Shown piece by piece: positions 53,092 to 63,561 of a stretch of DNA of 64,000 nt. Within the stretch, counting starts at the first letter, position 1. The number at the start of each line of letters is the position of its first letter. Under the pieces are notes generated by a model. It did no database searches and was not told the DNA's origin. It saw only the letters and a list, made by a program, of their open reading frames with translations. This stretch comes from Larix kaempferi (lineage: Eukaryota > Streptophyta > Pinopsida > Pinales > Pinaceae). The stretch spans positions 3,410,001 to 3,474,000 of the forward strand of contig BSBM01000637.1 in assembly GCA_027924585.1 (NCBI GenBank). Direction: 5' to 3'. A program made the position numbers and the translations under genes.

Positions 53092-53942
53092 TGTTGAAGC
53101 CCCGGGAATGGTAATGCTGGAATGTTTTGCAAGGAAAACAACAGAGGGTGATAGCCCAGTCTGAAAGGATTCAAGCAACTCTATGCAAGAGCAGTTCTAT
53201 CCCCAAATTGTTTGGTGTCACTGACTCCCACATATATTAGCCCTCTGCTGGCATTTATGTGAATAGATTTGAATGGATCTGTCTTCCTGTTAGGGAAGAT
53301 TAAAAGTGTTATATGTCTAAGGGGTAACTAGTTTAGCTTAGGAAATACCTAATTAAGTTAGATCTGGATTAGGAAATTTGATTTAAGTTTGCAGAACAAT
53401 CAGATCTTGAATTTAATAAGTGTTTCACCAATTAATAAACATATGAATTGGATATGAACTTATCATCTTAAGACAAATCCAAACAATGAAAATTGAATTA
53501 TTTTACCTTAAGAATTAAAGCATATATCAGAGTGTCATGTTATGATATGCTAATTGAAAAATTGACATCAATGTAATTATATATGTTTGTCATTTTCAAA
53601 AAGAGATAAATGAGTTAAATAAATAAATTCACTTAACGCATAACAACATCTAGATCATATGTTAATATAAATCTAACCTACAGATCGATGCATTCATTAA
53701 AGTTGCAAAATAAAACAGAGTTCCTTCATAAACGGATGAGAGAAATCAGGATCTATCATTGATAAATCATACAAAAGAGATGGCAAAAAGAGACTAACGG
53801 AATTTGATTCAAGTCTACAAAAAATTATAATGCCTCAAAGAGATAGAGTATCTCCAATTCTCATTTGGTGATTTTCTCCCCCCCCTCCTCCTCCATGATA
53901 TTTTATCCCTTTAAATAATAATTACATCAAATTCCAAGGACA
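53092..53942 (-). repeat. G2 second LTR (5' LTR of unit 1, 3' LTR of unit 2)
   Basis: 851 bp, aligned to 16492-17351 with many substitutions. On its left is the primer site and gag of unit 1; on its right the C-terminal end of a second extra ORF. It therefore serves both units. Confidence 0.75.
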
Positions 53943-53980
53943 GATTTCCCATAAAACTAGGATCACAAAATATTTCTAAT

Positions 53981-54463
53981 CTATGACTTGCCAAGGGCAA
54001 TTCGCCACTTGGCCCACACATCTAACAATTCTTCTACATCTAGATATTTGGCCAGTTCAAGTGCAAGTTGGGTATTACAATTGAAGGATTCCATCTCATT
54101 CTTCTTCACTTTATGCCATGCACGCAGAAAAAGATTGATCTTTATCCCAAACTTGATTGGATCTTTGATTAAGTCTTTAACCTCTAAAATCTGAATGTAC
54201 TTTGGCTTTTGAATTCGCTCCTTGGTATGTGCACAGCTCCCATCAACCTGTTCAATTGTAGGCTTGGGTGTACAAGCCTTTTCAATAAGATCCATGGTCA
54301 GAAATTCTAGCATGGTCATCAAGTTATCCGCTGCATACCATCTTCTACCACATACTTCCCGTGCTTTCTGAATTGTGTCTTCAACCGATTCACAAGCATG
54401 TCCTTATGCATCCAAAGAAATTCTAATCCTTTTGAACTTGATATTATCTAGAACAGGGATGTC
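53981..54463 (-). pseudogene. G2 unit 2 extra ORF, C-terminal piece
   Basis: The minus frame 54322-53981 reads MLEFLTMDLIEKACTPKPTIEQ, YIQILEVKDLIKDPIKFGIKINLFL and ends WAKWRIALGKS at a TAG. It is homologous to 17372-17643 plus 40100-40330. A3 interrupts it at 54468. Confidence 0.65.
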
Positions 54464-54468
54464 TGGAT

Positions 54469-55118
54469 TGTTGATGTATATGTAACTTAGGAATGTATTT
54501 CACATATATGTATATTGTATTCCTATAGAGATGGTATTATTCCTCTATAAGGAAGTGTCGTCATTTATATTATAAGTGTCGTAACTTATACTTGATGGGT
54601 TATTAGACCACCTTATTTGGGGTCGGCCCTGTATAAGTCATGTGGGTCAAAGGGTTATTAGACCAACCTATTGGGGGTCGGCCATGTGGGTCAAAGGGTT
54701 ATTAGACCACCCTATTGGGGGTCGGCCCACTCAGCATTATGTTATGTGGTAAAGTTCGAGCCTACATGAGTTAGGTAAAAAGGCAAGTCAAGTCAAGTAT
54801 AAATAGAGTGCGGGAGGCACTCTATTTACACACTCACTTCTCACACATGCACTCAAGGAGGAGTGGCACACTTATGGAGGAGGAGGATCTGCTGCTAGGT
54901 TATGGCTATCTCTCTTGGTTGGTTGTATCATTGCTCTATCTATCTCTGAGGAAGTTATTGGGGTTTTTCACCTTTATGGTTTTCCCCAAGTAAATCTTTG
55001 TGTCTCTTGTGTGCTTGCATTATTGTCTCCATGATTGATATGATGTAGATATGCTGTACATGTTGTTCTCTCAGTTACGATCCTAGATCAGATTGAAGTA
55101 AATTCTGAAAATTTAACA
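54469..55118 (+). repeat. A3 5' LTR
   Basis: 650 bp, TGTTGATG to AATTTAACA. It holds three TTATTAGACCA units (54598-54730). TATA-overlapping hairpin at 54801-54827. Confidence 0.94.
54801..54827 (+). promoter_or_regulatory. TATA-overlapping hairpin in A3 5' LTR
   Basis: Arms AAATAGAGTGC and GCACTCTATTT, loop GGGAG. The 3' LTR copy at 61490-61516 is identical. Confidence 0.85.
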
Positions 55119-55130
55119 TGGTATCAGAGC
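55119..55130 (+). promoter_or_regulatory. A3 primer binding site
   Basis: TGGTATCAGAGC directly after the LTR. Confidence 0.95.
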
Positions 55131-56463
55131 TAGCCTGAAAGATGGCATGATATGGCATGTATGACACTTGTTGCACTTACGATGCTAGGGCTTGATATAG
55201 CAAAAACCAGTCATCGTAGTACTTTCGCTATAAATACGTTTTGGAGAATTTTTCGGATCTGAAATTGTTACAGGATGAAGATTAAATCTCCAGGTACCTT
55301 GTGTCCAAAGGAAAACCTCTAATTCGTTGTACTTTGTGATTTATGATCTGTGCAATATAGGGTTTCTGCCTCTTCCAGATCTGAGTCAAAATCAGGTGAC
55401 CTTGGGAAAAAGGTCATAACTTGGGCTAGGAAGCTCCAAATGAAATTTCGTAAAAAGTGACAGGTAGTACATAGACTGTACTATCTCAGAAAACTTTTCC
55501 AAAGGCAGAAGGTGAAACAGTGACACGTGGAACGCCGTACAAGTTAGCTCTCCTGTATTATCCCATAAACAGGTGATGTTGCGACACTAGGAATAACTCT
55601 CTCTCAGAGAGTCCAATTGAGGTAAGACATATCAGAATGGAAAGATAACAGGTAGAGCTATCTCAGGAAGCTTTTTTAGAGGCTGAAGTTCAAACAGTGA
55701 CACGTGGCACGCCGTACAAGTTCGCACTCCTGTATTATCCCAAAACCGGTCACGTTGCGACATTTGCCATAACTCTCTCTCAGAGAATCTAATTGAGGTC
55801 AGACATGTCAAGATGGAAAGGTAACAGGTCAGGCTATCTCAGGAGACTTTTTTTCAGACCCTGTGGATCAAAAAGTTTGGAGTTAAAACAGAAACAATCA
55901 GGTACATATTTCTGTCAAAACAGAATTATTTTTGAGTACCTTTATTCATGGCTTCCGGAATTTAGGGCTTTGAAGAAAGCTGAAATTTTTGTAATCAGAG
56001 ACCACGGCTGGATGATACTCATCAAAATAGAAATTTGGAGACCAAAATCAGAATTTTTGGTTGGGTAGAAGGCCGGGTTTGATCAGACCCTAGTTCGGGA
56101 CTTTGATCAGAAAAGTGGAAAAATTAGGGCTTCTATAAAAATGGGAATTTTTGAAATCTGTGACCACGGCTGGAAGCTCCTCAGAAAAATAGAAGCTTAG
56201 AGCTTTGGATCAAACCTTTTGATTGGCCAGAAGAGTGGGCTTCATCAAACCCCAGTTCAGGGTCACGTCCAGTGAATCTGGAATTTTCAAAGGCAAAATT
56301 GAGAAGTGAAAATTTGCAGTTTTCAAATTCTGAATATACCAGTTTGATCAGCTCATCAAGGCGCATATTTCTATCCTTTCGGAAGTTTGAAATTCCAAGT
56401 TTGAATTTTTGGGGTTTCTCTGACAAACCCATATCCAGCTCCAGGTCCAGTTCCTGCAAATCA
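55131..56463 (+). other. A3 leader, with a 177-bp tandem duplication
   Basis: Similar to the A2 leader, but a segment at about 55450-55806 is present twice with a 177-bp period. Each copy has TGACACGTGG, GCCGTACAAGTT and AACTCTCTCTCAGAGA. No gene. Confidence 0.75.
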
Positions 56464-56600
56464 AGTGGATTGGGTTAATCCTAGAAGAAGATGGATTGAT
56501 CATCTGCATGAGTGAAGAAGTTCCTATTTCAGAGGGAGATGAGGCTAAGGCCTTACATAAGATGATTACAAGCGATCTCGACAGGTATGAATCATCGAGG
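56464..56600 (+). pseudogene. A3 gag N-terminal scrap
   Basis: WIGLILEEDGL, SEEVPISEGDEAKALHKM, then SDLDRYESSR: the same gag piece as in A2, here without a stop. It ends at CGAG followed by GTATGT, a splice-donor-like junction with the unrelated segment. Confidence 0.75.
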
Positions 56601-58240
56601 TATGTTTCGAGATTTGTTCATGATTAAGTTTATGGTATGTTTGTCTTCATGTTATTACGGTTAGTACAATTTAGATTTTAGATTTGTCGTATCACCTTAA
56701 CAAAATTATGAATGCATGATAGAAAATATTCATTGATTAGGGTGTTGACACTTATGATTGTACTAATGCATTATGGTGTTGTATGAGGTTTATGTTGTCT
56801 ACTAACATGAAAGGTACACCAAGAAAGACAAATCATGTTCTGGTCCAAGAACATATGATCATGATAACATGAGGACAAAGATTCATCCATTTTCATGGAT
56901 CTCATTGAAGATCCATTTACGAGGTATGTATAACTTGGTTTTGTAATGGTTAACATATGAGACATGCAGGTTACTAGCACAAGTCACTGAAGAGAACCAG
57001 AAGACATTATGCGGGTATGTTAGACATAAACTAGCTAGCATGCTAATTCAGGTATGTTTTTCCTATATCAAGCTAGAATCCTACCTTGGTTTAGGATCTT
57101 ATACTGTTGTGTTGTTGATAATGATTATTCATGAAGTCATAAGTTTGAATAATCATGGTTGTATGCATATTATGTTTCTTACCATAATTGATGATATGAC
57201 TAACCAGAAGAATCATGAAGGTATAGGTTTGAATAATCACAGTTTTTTTATGCATATTATATCTCTTATCTTGACTGATGATTCAACTAACCTGAAGAGT
57301 CATAGGTTTGAGTAATTACAGGTTTAGACATGTTATGCTTCTTATGATTTGACTAACCATAAGAATCCCACATAAACCTTGAATGCTAATGCTTATTATT
57401 CTGTTTGAAATGATCATGACTATACATGCTTGAAATTATTGTGTTTTAATAGTATACTAATGAATGTATGATTTTATATGAAATCACAAGGATAACACAA
57501 TCATGATACTAATAAGCATGCATAGGGACCAAGGATGAATATGAGTTCAAGAACAGGTAATTCAGGAAGCAAAGATCAAGAGGGAGCACACTCCAGTTGC
57601 TCCTGCAAGAAAGCAAAGGAGCACACTCCAGTTGTTCCTGCAAGAAAGAAAAAGAGCACACTTCAATAGTTTCTGCAAGGATGCAGATATTCAGAGGGAG
57701 TTGACCATCTTTCTACATTCCACAACAGAAAAGTGTAGAAGAAGCTACTTCAGATTAGGACTCCAACAACTCCTGCAAGGAAGCAAAGACTCAGAGGGAG
57801 TCCACCCAACGAACAAAGAAAGATAAGTATTTTAATCATCATTTCTTGCATATTTGTTTGTTTAAATAATACTGTTCAATAATGTATATACTGATGTTCC
57901 TAGAATTAGGTTGTGTATTATGCATATTAGAATAGTTGCATTAATGAACAGTATACTACTAATATACATGGGTAAGTGGCCTATGGCACTGTACAACATT
58001 CCATTGCTACTTATCTAGAATGAAACCTCTTTGCTGACATGTTGGGAGTTGTGCACACTCTTAACAATGTTCTGGTAGAGATTGGAAGGCATCTAGAAAG
58101 TTATGGGATATGGATAAATGTTGTATTGAAGCATTGGCTAAGATAATTGCATGACTGTATGACATATTTCTTTATGTGTAAGAATTTGTTCTGAAAACTA
58201 TGAGATGTTTTCTAATCATGCAATTTAACTTGTTGTGTAG
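56601..58240 (+). other. A3 middle segment of non-retroviral sequence
   Basis: Homologous to 35168-36516 but longer. It has donor-like GTATGT after CGAG (about 56599), TTTACGAG (about 56922) and GCGG (about 57014), and acceptor-like GACATGCAG (about 56969) and GTTGTGTAG (58240). An expansion at about 57570-57800 repeats GCACACTCCAGTTG, TTCCTGCAAGAAAG and GATGCAGATATTCAGAGG. Source unknown. Confidence 0.55.
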
Positions 58241-59614
58241 GAAAGATCGTATGCCATCTCCTACAAAAGAAGAACTACAACATTTGTTCAGCAATAAATA
58301 TATCTATTGAAGATATTGAAGTTCCCAGGATCTGGGACGAAGAAATGGAATGATCCGTCGATCATGAAGAATGATGTTTGGGTTGCAGTCCCAAGACGTG
58401 AAGGGAAGTTTGTTATGACTTCCAAATGGAACTATCAGATCAAGCATGTTGCAGATAGCAGCATTGAGATGAAATAGAAGATGCACCAGATGGATTTCAA
58501 GACAGCATGGTGTAGTCATTTATGTGTACAGAACTTGGTATGGTAGGCTAGACAGCTTTTTATCCAGTTTGGGCTTTACCAAGAGTAAAGCGGATTCCAA
58601 CCCTTACTACAAGGTTGAGGAAGGAAATCTAGTGATACTACTTTTGTATGCAGATAACCTGTTTGTTACAGGAGAAAATAGATTGATTGCCGACACGCAG
58701 CGAAAGCTTACTACCGAGTTCGAGATGAAGAACTTGGGGATGATGCACTATTTGTTTTTGGTATGGAGGTGTGACAGAGTGCAGATGGAATCTTCCTTGG
58801 ACAAGGGAAGTATGCAGTAGAGATCCCGAAGAGGTTCGGGATGATGGATTGCAAGGCCATGGCCACATCTATGGCATCAAATCTGAAGCTTCTATGTGAT
58901 GCTTCATCTGAGCCGGTTGATATCACTATGTATCGTCAGGTGATTGGGTCCTTGATGTACCTGACGAACACGAGACCAGACATTTGCTTTGCTGTGAACA
59001 CATTGAGCCAGTTCCTGACGGATCCGAGGAATGTTCACCTGGTTGCTGTAAAGCATGTTCTGAGGTACCTGAAGGCTACAGTGGATTATGGGTTCAAGTA
59101 TGAAGCGAATCAAAAGTTTAACCTGCAGGGTTATGTTGATTCAGATTGGACTAGCAGTGCTGCAGATAGGAAGAGCACATATGGGTGCTGCTTCAGTATG
59201 GGATCAGGTGTGATCTCTTGGTTTAGCAGGAAGCAGTCCTGCGTAGCACTGAGTACAGCTGAGGCAGAGTATGTTGTAGCCTGCTCAGCTAGTTGTGAGG
59301 CAGTATGGCTACGGAAGCTACTGTCTGAGCTATTTGATCTCCCGTTGGAAGCTACTGGTATCTTCTGTGATAACCAGAGTTGTGTGAAGCTGTCCTAGAA
59401 TCCAGTGTTTCATGACAGGTCGAAACACATAGAGATCAAATATCACTATATCAGGGATATGGTGCAGAGAGGAGCTGTGAAGCTCCTATATGTTGCGACA
59501 GACGAGCAGATTGCAGATGTGCTAACGAAGCCACTAGCCAAGGTGAAGTTCGAGTACTTCAGAGAGAGGCTTGGCGTTCTTCAGATCGAGGACACTTCGA
59601 GGAAGAAGTGATGG
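58241..59614 (+). pseudogene. A3 RT fragment and RNase H
   Basis: Broken linker and RT start (KNDVWVAVPRREGK). From 58524 it reads TWYGRLDSFLSSLGFTKSKADSN and the active site YADN (58647-58658). A frameshift follows near 58755; from 58841 the frame is open through [36 protein letters not shown] and CDNQSCVKLS to a TAG at 59396-59398, then FHDRSKHIEIKYHYIRD to the natural stop at 59609. SRKQS keeps CAG where A1 and A2 have TAG. Confidence 0.9.
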
Positions 59615-59719
59615 ACACATTTGCTGAAGCCATTCCAAGCATGTTGGAAGGAGGATCCTTCACATGGCTGTGGATGTAAGCGCTGGATGATGAGCATCAG
59701 GATGATGTTCTAGTTTCTA

Positions 59720-59890
59720 CTTGGATATGATCAGTGGGATCATTTTATGTATGTATGTACGCATCATGTGGATGCTGGATATGATCAGTTGGATCATTTT
59801 ATGTATGTATGTACGCATCATGTGGATGCTGGATATGATCAGTTGGATCATTTTATGTATGTATGTATGCATCATGTTGGATGCTTGGAC
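59720..59890 (+). repeat. A3 3' tandem array (about 52 bp unit)
   Basis: Three near-identical units with ATGATCAGTTGGATCATTTT, ATGTATGTATGTACGCATCA and TGTGGATGCTGGAT. Related to 38040-38540 and 8160-8545. Confidence 0.88.
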
Positions 59891-60041
59891 CATGTATCTG
59901 TATATGTATCAAGTGGATACATTGTGTGATCAGGTGGATCATGTATGGTGATATGTATCATGTATTTGTATTTGTATCAGGTGGATACATTGATGATCAG
60001 GAGGATCATGTATGATGATATGTATCAGGTAGATACTTGGT

Positions 60042-60290
60042 ATGCAGCAGGATGTTGCAGTGATGATCAGGATGATCATAGATGACGAGCTTCAGGATGT
60101 TGCTCCAGATGACATGCAGCAGGATGTTGCAGTGATGATCAGGGTGATCATAGATGACGAGCTTCAGGATGTTGCTCCAGATGACATGCAGCAGGATGTT
60201 GCAATGATGATCAGGATGATCATAGATGACGAGCTTCAGGATGTTGCTCCAGATGACATGCAGCAGGACGTTGCAATGATGATGATCATA
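60042..60290 (+). repeat. A3 72-bp tandem repeat (24 codons, frame open)
   Basis: About 3.4 copies of a 72-bp unit with ATGCAGCAGGATGTTGCAGT, GATGATCAGGATGATCATAG and GACGAGCTTCAGGATG. Because 72 is a multiple of three, one frame stays open through all copies (repeat MQQDVAVMIRMIIDDE, then LQDVAPDD). A2 has only about one copy (38545-38640). Confidence 0.85.
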
Positions 60291-60349
60291 GATACATCAG
60301 GATGATGTATGGTGAGTATCAGGTTGATACTCTGTGGCCGTGGATCAGG

Positions 60350-60960
60350 TTGTGCAGATGAGCATGTAATCCGGTGCCCTGGGAGATTTGCAGATGGTAT
60401 TTTGAGGTTTTGCCTATGGCATGTAATATCGGTGCCCTGGGACATCTGGCAAATGCTCTTTCGAGGTTTTGCTCTGGGAGGACATGTAGTTCGGTTCCCT
60501 GGGAGATCTGCAGATAGTCTTTCGAGGTTTTGCCTATGGCATGTAATAGCGCCCTGGGATATCTGGCAGATGCTCTTGCGAGGTTTTGTCCTATGGCATG
60601 TAATAGCGCCCTGGGAGATCCGATAGGTTGGGCTGTGTGCCCGTAATCAGTCCTGGGATGCTCTTGCGAGGTTTTTCCATGACCACATGTAATAGCGCCC
60701 TGGGAGATTTCAGGTCGGAGTTGTGTACCCATAACATCCTGAGATGCTCTTGCGAGGTTTTGTGGTGGACCACATGTAATTTGTGCCCTGGGAGATTTCA
60801 GGTCGAAGTTGTGTACCCGTAACATCCTGAGATGCTCTTTCGAGGTTTTGTGGTGGGGTCACATGTAATAGCGCCCTGGGAGATCCTACAGGTCGGAGTT
60901 GTGTACCCGTAACATCCTGGGATGCTCTTTCGAGGTTTTGTGACGCACGTAATAAGTCCT
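60350..60960 (+). repeat. A3 3' tandem array (about 55-80 bp unit)
   Basis: About nine units, each with ACATGTAAT, GCGCCCTGGGAGAT, and GATGCTCTTTCGAGGTTTTG. Same array as 7360-8045 (inverted) and 38690-39200. Confidence 0.88.
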
Positions 60961-61188
60961 GGGGATTCCACAGTATGGCCAGTGATGATGAAGACCTGCA
61001 GGTGGTGGGCCTACATCCAGTATGAAAAAGGACTGGCTCTGTAGAACTTCCTATGACGAGTAGATTCATAGATTGATTGAGATAGCAGCAGTAGTGACAA
61101 TGATGATGACTCGATAACGATTATCTAGTGACGATGATCCAGAGAAGATGACTTGTGCTAGAAGAACTGTGCTGAGAAATACCTTCCT

Positions 61189-61201
61189 AGTAAAGAGGGA
61201 G
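61189..61201 (+). promoter_or_regulatory. A3 polypurine tract
   Basis: AGTAAAGAGGGAG directly before the 3' LTR; one base differs from A1 and A2. Confidence 0.92.
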
Positions 61202-61807
61202 TGTTGATGTATATGTAACTTCGGAATGTATTTCACATATATGTATATTGTATTCCTATAGAGATGGTATTATTCCTCTATAAGGAAGTGTCGTCATTTA
61301 TATTATAAGTGTCGTAACTTATACTTGATGGGTTATTAGACCACCTTATTTGGGGTTGGCCCTGTATAAGTCATGTGGGTCAAAGAGTTATTAGACCACC
61401 CTATTGGGGGTCAGCCCACTCAGCATTATGTTATGTGGTAAAGTTCGAGCCTACATGAGTTAGGTAAAAAAGCAAGTCAAGTCAAGTATAAATAGAGTGC
61501 GGGAGGCACTCTATTTACACACTCACTTCTCACACATGCACTCAAGGAGGAGTGGCGCACTTATGGAGGAGGAGGATCTGCTGCTAGGTTATGGCTATCT
61601 CTCTTGGTTGGTTGTATCATTGCTCTATCTATCTCTGAGGAAGTTATTGGGGTTTTTCACCTTTATGGTTTTCCCCAAGTAAATCTTTGTGTCTCTTGTG
61701 TGCTTGCATTATTGTCTCCATGATTGATATGCTGTAGATATGCTGTACATGTTGTTCTCTCAGTTAAGATCCTAGATCAGATTGAAGTAAATTCTGAAAA
61801 TTTAACA
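61202..61807 (+). repeat. A3 3' LTR
   Basis: 606 bp, TGTTGATG to AATTTAACA. One 44-bp unit fewer than the 5' LTR, otherwise nearly identical. Hairpin at 61490-61516. Confidence 0.94.
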
Positions 61808-61812
61808 TGGAT

Positions 61813-62892
61813 GTCTGTCCTTAATATGTATTTTCCAATCGGCCACATCCTTTATTGCCTTGGTTGCTTCTAGTCTGCTCTCATTATGTTGTTCAAGGAC
61901 ATCAGAATGTCTCAAAAACATTGTATGTCTCCTGAATTTCATTTAGGGATTCAAATAATTCAACCAAAATATTTGTATAGTCTTCATTTATTTCAAGAGC
62001 TAGTTCCTTGAATTCTTCCATAGAAAACCTGAAGAAAGAGGAGCTAGCTTTTTTGGCTATTGAATCTTTCAACTATTTCTCAAGAAATGTGATCTTCTCA
62101 ACATAGCCAATGTTTATCACTTGTGATTCCTGCAACTGCCGTTGGAGGGATGCCTTCTTGGCTTGAGGTTTTTCACTTGACTATCATGCTCATTCCTCAA
62201 CTCTTAGAGTTGAGATTGATGTTGTTCTTCAATTTCAGCTTGCTTCTCCTTGATCTTCTGCAATTCTTCCTTCTTGGATTGAATTCCTTTATTCAAAGAA
62301 GTGACTAGATCATAATTAGCCCCTACAAAGGCTCCCATTGGTGAAAACATTTCCAGTGCTTCTTATTGCACATCAATGGATGTGTTCTTCCATATGACTT
62401 GATTGGGAACAGGGCCCTGCAGAAAATTCCCTCCCCTTTTCCTTTTAGCTCCTCTTTTCACCACTGCCTTCTAAGATTTACTATAAAAAATTCCCCTAGG
62501 GAAACCACAACATCCTCTCAAATTTCTACCACTATGTCTACTATGGAAGCATGTACATCAGAAGTTGAAACCAAAGGTGCAGTTTGGGAAACAACAGAAG
62601 TTGGAATTGGGAATGTAATTTGGGTTGTGTAGATGGAAGGAGAAATGATGTTGGAAATTGATGGTGAAGAGGAAGTGAGAGGAGAAGTTAGAGTAACAGT
62701 TTCAGGAATAGAAATAGAGATTATGGTTATTGATGGTGATAAGGATATAGCTGGATCTTGGACTTTAGTAACCTATGGAAATAATATGGAAGGTGGAGTT
62801 AGCAATGATTCTTTTGAAGAGGTAATGGGAACAACAGGTGGTTAAACTGTGGTGGATGATGGAAGGATGAGATCAACTGATGATATAGAAGG
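61813..62892 (-). pseudogene. G2 unit 2 extra ORF, middle part
   Basis: Homologous to 40100-41326 and the first part of 47582 onward, so it spans the place where B sits in unit 1 and shows the uninterrupted sequence there. Frames are badly broken; coiled-coil-type sequence lies around 62200-62330 on the minus strand. A4 cuts it at 62898. Confidence 0.6.
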
Positions 62893-62897
62893 GAATG

Positions 62898-63549
62898 TGT
62901 TGATGTATTTGTAACTTCGGAAGATATTCACTTGTATATTGTATGTATTACATTTGTACTTTATTGTATCCCCAATGGAGATGTATTCTTCCTCTGATTG
63001 TAAGTGTTGTCATGTGTACTTGCAAGTGTTGCAAGTTATATTGTAAGTGTCGTAACTTATACTTGATGGGTTACAGGACTACCTTGATGGGGTTGGCCTT
63101 GTATGAGTTATGTGGGTTAAAGGGTTATTAGACCACCCTAGTGGGGGTTGGCCCAGTTAGCTTTATGTTAAGTGGTTAAGTTGGGGCCAACCTAGTTGAG
63201 TAAAGGTCAAGTGAAAGTAAAAGTATAAATAGAGTGTGAGTCTCTCATTTGATGTATTCTCTCATTCACTCACTTCGCATTAGTGAGAGAGAGGAGGAGT
63301 GCGCACAAGTGGAGGAGGAGTGCTTTGCTGAAGATATCTATCTCTTGGGTTTGATCATTGTGGTCCTTGTATTGATGCTTATTCTATCTCTGAGGAAGTT
63401 GTGGGGTTTTTCACCTTCTTGGTTTTCCCTGGTGAAATGTTGTGTGTCTTTTGTCTCTTGTCTCTTGTCTCTTATGCTTGATATGCTGTACATGTTGTTC
63501 TTTCAGTTAAGATCCTAGATCTATTAAATTAAATGATGAAAAACTAACA
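62898..63549 (+). repeat. A4 5' LTR
   Basis: 652 bp, TGTTGATG to AAACTAACA. One or two TTATTAGACCACCC units. The TATA-site hairpin at 63227-63250 is weaker: AAATAGAG against CTCTCATTT with one bulge. Confidence 0.9.
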
Positions 63550-63561
63550 TGTTATCAGAGC
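63550..63561 (+). promoter_or_regulatory. A4 primer binding site, one mutation
   Basis: TGTTATCAGAGC; the third base is T where the family has G. Confidence 0.85.

Larger units (their letters stand above)
54469..61807 (+). mobile_element. A3: non-autonomous copia element
   Basis: 7339 bp, LTRs 54469-55118 and 61202-61807, perfect target duplication tggat (54464-54468, 61808-61812). It has the same build as A2: leader, gag scrap, unrelated middle segment, RT fragment with YADN, RNase H, repeat arrays. No protease or integrase. RNase H is better preserved than in A2. Confidence 0.95.
16492..62897 (-). mobile_element. G2: Ty3/gypsy element in LTR-internal-LTR-internal layout, heavily interrupted
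   Basis: The first LTR is at 16492-17351 and the second at 53092-53942. Both start TGTTGAAGCCCC on the plus strand and end near AAGGACA. Between them, after removing A2 and B, lies one minus-strand internal region: gag, protease, RNase H, RT, RNase H and an extra ORF. Right of the second LTR the extra-ORF sequence begins again (53981-54463, 61813-62892) and is cut by A4 at 62898. No integrase is found. The two LTRs are clearly diverged, so the element is much older than B or G1. The right end of the array is outside the window. Confidence 0.8.

Noticed and set aside
53092-53942. Second G2 LTR as a solo LTR
   Set aside because: A primer site and gag lie directly on one side and extra-ORF sequence on the other, so it is part of an array rather than a solo LTR.
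54808-54993. 61-codon frame conserved in both A3 LTRs (also 61497-61682)
   Set aside because: It begins at GTG inside the hairpin, not at ATG. The conservation is that of the LTR itself.
60042-60305. 87-codon repetitive frame as a gene
   Set aside because: The frame is explained by a 72-bp tandem repeat. No promoter or counterpart in A1 or A2; kept as a repeat only.
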